A stretch of 64,000 bases of DNA, from contig NC_089323.1 of NCBI RefSeq assembly GCF_036669915.1, positions 16,246,087 through 16,310,086 of the forward strand. The letters run 5' to 3'. Origin of the DNA: Pocillopora verrucosa. Lineage: Eukaryota; Cnidaria; Anthozoa; Scleractinia; Pocilloporidae. Position numbers and translations under genes: made by a program. Shown here piece after piece: positions 63,001 to 64,000 of the stretch (the first letter of the stretch is position 1; each line of letters starts with the position of its first letter). A model generated the notes under the pieces. That model made no database searches and was not told where the DNA came from. It was given only the letters and a program-made list of their open reading frames with translations.

Positions 63001-63385
63001 TTGTCAACAGACTGTGGACTTACTAATGCATGGCAAGATGACATATTTTCCAGGAAATATATTGTTTGGCATATGGTGAGCTGTTTGAACTTATATTATT
63101 GGTATCAGTCCCACCATCTCACCAATATGCTGGATGATAACATGCCGTGATTCATGAATTATGTACCTGTTGAAGATAATAATGCATTATGGACTTGTCA
63201 ACGGACTGTGGATGTATTAATTCATGGCAAGATGAAATACACTTGTCACTAGTTACAATAATATTAAATCATGGTGTTGAGGGAGAATATTGTCTGGCGT
63301 AAGGTGAGCTGTGGGAACTCTTATTATTTATGATATCAGTTCCACCAGCTCACCAATATGCCAGATGATAATATGCATTATTAAA
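60090..63385. repeat. Satellite array of ~195-bp monomers with higher-order structure, in a SARA intron
   Basis: The landmark TTTTCCAGGAAATATATTG recurs near 61290, 61486, 61680, 61875, 62068 and 62263, spacing 193-196 bp. Each monomer carries GGTGAGCTGT, ATTATTGGTATCAGTCCCACC, CTCACCAATATGCTGG and GATTCATGAATTATG. A divergent variant block (GGTGTTGAGGGAGAATATTG) starts at 60928, 62489 and 63272, so copies lie 1561 and 783 bp apart, close to 8 and 4 monomers. A 200-bp segment at 60985-61185 repeats almost exactly at 62546-62746. Edges are approximate. Confidence 0.9.
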
Positions 63386-63789
63386 AACTAGTTCATTGGA
63401 TTATGCAATTCAAGAGTTTTCATTGGCATAGCCATCATGGGTTATGAGCCATGACACCATGCTCTACAAATATGATTGTACTTTGTAACATTACACTTGT
63501 TCTTACAGAATTAAGTTGGGAGGATTTGTTCATATTTTGAGGTGTTTTTTATAAAACAATTACTACACACATGCTTGTTGGATATGAGATGATTATGGCC
63601 AACCCCAGGCTTGTTGGCTATCTTTCATCTCATATCCAATGTGCACTTGTGGAATAATTGTCTAATTCTTAAAGTATGACCTTGTTTTACTTTATAATCT
63701 GGGTCTTGCACAACTATGATCAATATGTTAATGTATGTGTACTAAATTGTGATATATCAAGTTTAAGTACTTCCCATACTGCAAATTCT

Positions 63790-63993
63790 TTAACTTTAAC
63801 TCCTGGAAGTGATTATCATATAACCTCTTCCTACAATATCCATACATTATTCAGTGAATAGGTAATGAGAATACTGAAACTTATCAGGTAGAAGTTGTTA
63901 TTTTGATCAAACATCAAATTCTCATAAAAATTAACAAGGAAATCTGTATCAACTAGAAGGGAGAATAAACAATCAGATCTTGGCAGTTAAATA
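63790..63993 (+). mobile_element. MITE, subfamily C
   Basis: TTAACTCCTGGAAGTGATT, CACTATTCAGTG-type core and CTTATCAGGTAGAAGTTG; right end TTGGCAGTTAAAT. Confidence 0.75.
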
Positions 63994-64000
63994 GGCAATG

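Overview
The window is nuclear DNA of an animal, most likely an anthozoan cnidarian (a stony coral or close relative). The evidence is AT-rich DNA, genes split into short exons with clean GT-AG borders, cnidarian-like gene content (a discoidin/Ig/FN3 adhesion GPCR and an NHL-type propeller protein), and a high density of ~200-bp miniature transposons ending in TTAACCCTTT. The lineage is inferred from style and content. I saw no bacterial or organellar genes.

Layout. (1) 331-11992 (+): 3' part of an adhesion GPCR with F5/8C, Ig, two FN3, GAIN/GPS and 7TM; all 16 exons join in phase, and the first exons lie before the window. (2) 14320-16088 (-): NHL-like propeller gene broken by an in-frame TAA, a frameshift and a 27-bp duplication over its stop. 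(3) 17516-24194: two head-to-head M14 metallocarboxypeptidase paralogues sharing a ~1-kb intergenic region. Each has a one-base homopolymer deficit that breaks its frame. The minus copy can end in a transmembrane tail or, by in-phase splicing, run into exons encoding a CAP-Gly domain. (4) 27464-29156 (+): an unrecognised gene of at least four exons. (5) 31951-32803 (-): an intronless, decayed Kruppel-like-factor pseudogene. (6) 37131-46686 (+): EFCAB7 orthologue with ten intact exons from 39227 onward; two upstream exons are recognisable but riddled with lesions. (7) 49415-59674 and beyond (+): orthologue of SARA/endofin (ZFYVE9/16) with FYVE and SARA C-terminal domains; the last exon(s) lie outside. 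(8) 60090-63385: a satellite array of ~195-bp monomers in the next SARA intron.

The genes are not an operon. EFCAB7 (known from vertebrates as a Hedgehog/EvC ciliary regulator) and SARA (a TGF-beta/Smad endosomal adaptor) are independent neighbours. The recurring theme is gene decay beside intact genes, together with repeated insertion of TTAA-flanked miniature elements, some nested inside SINEs. Whether the two single-base carboxypeptidase defects are real or consensus errors cannot be decided from the sequence; the NHL, KLF and EFCAB7 lesions look biological because they include substitutions or cluster locally.
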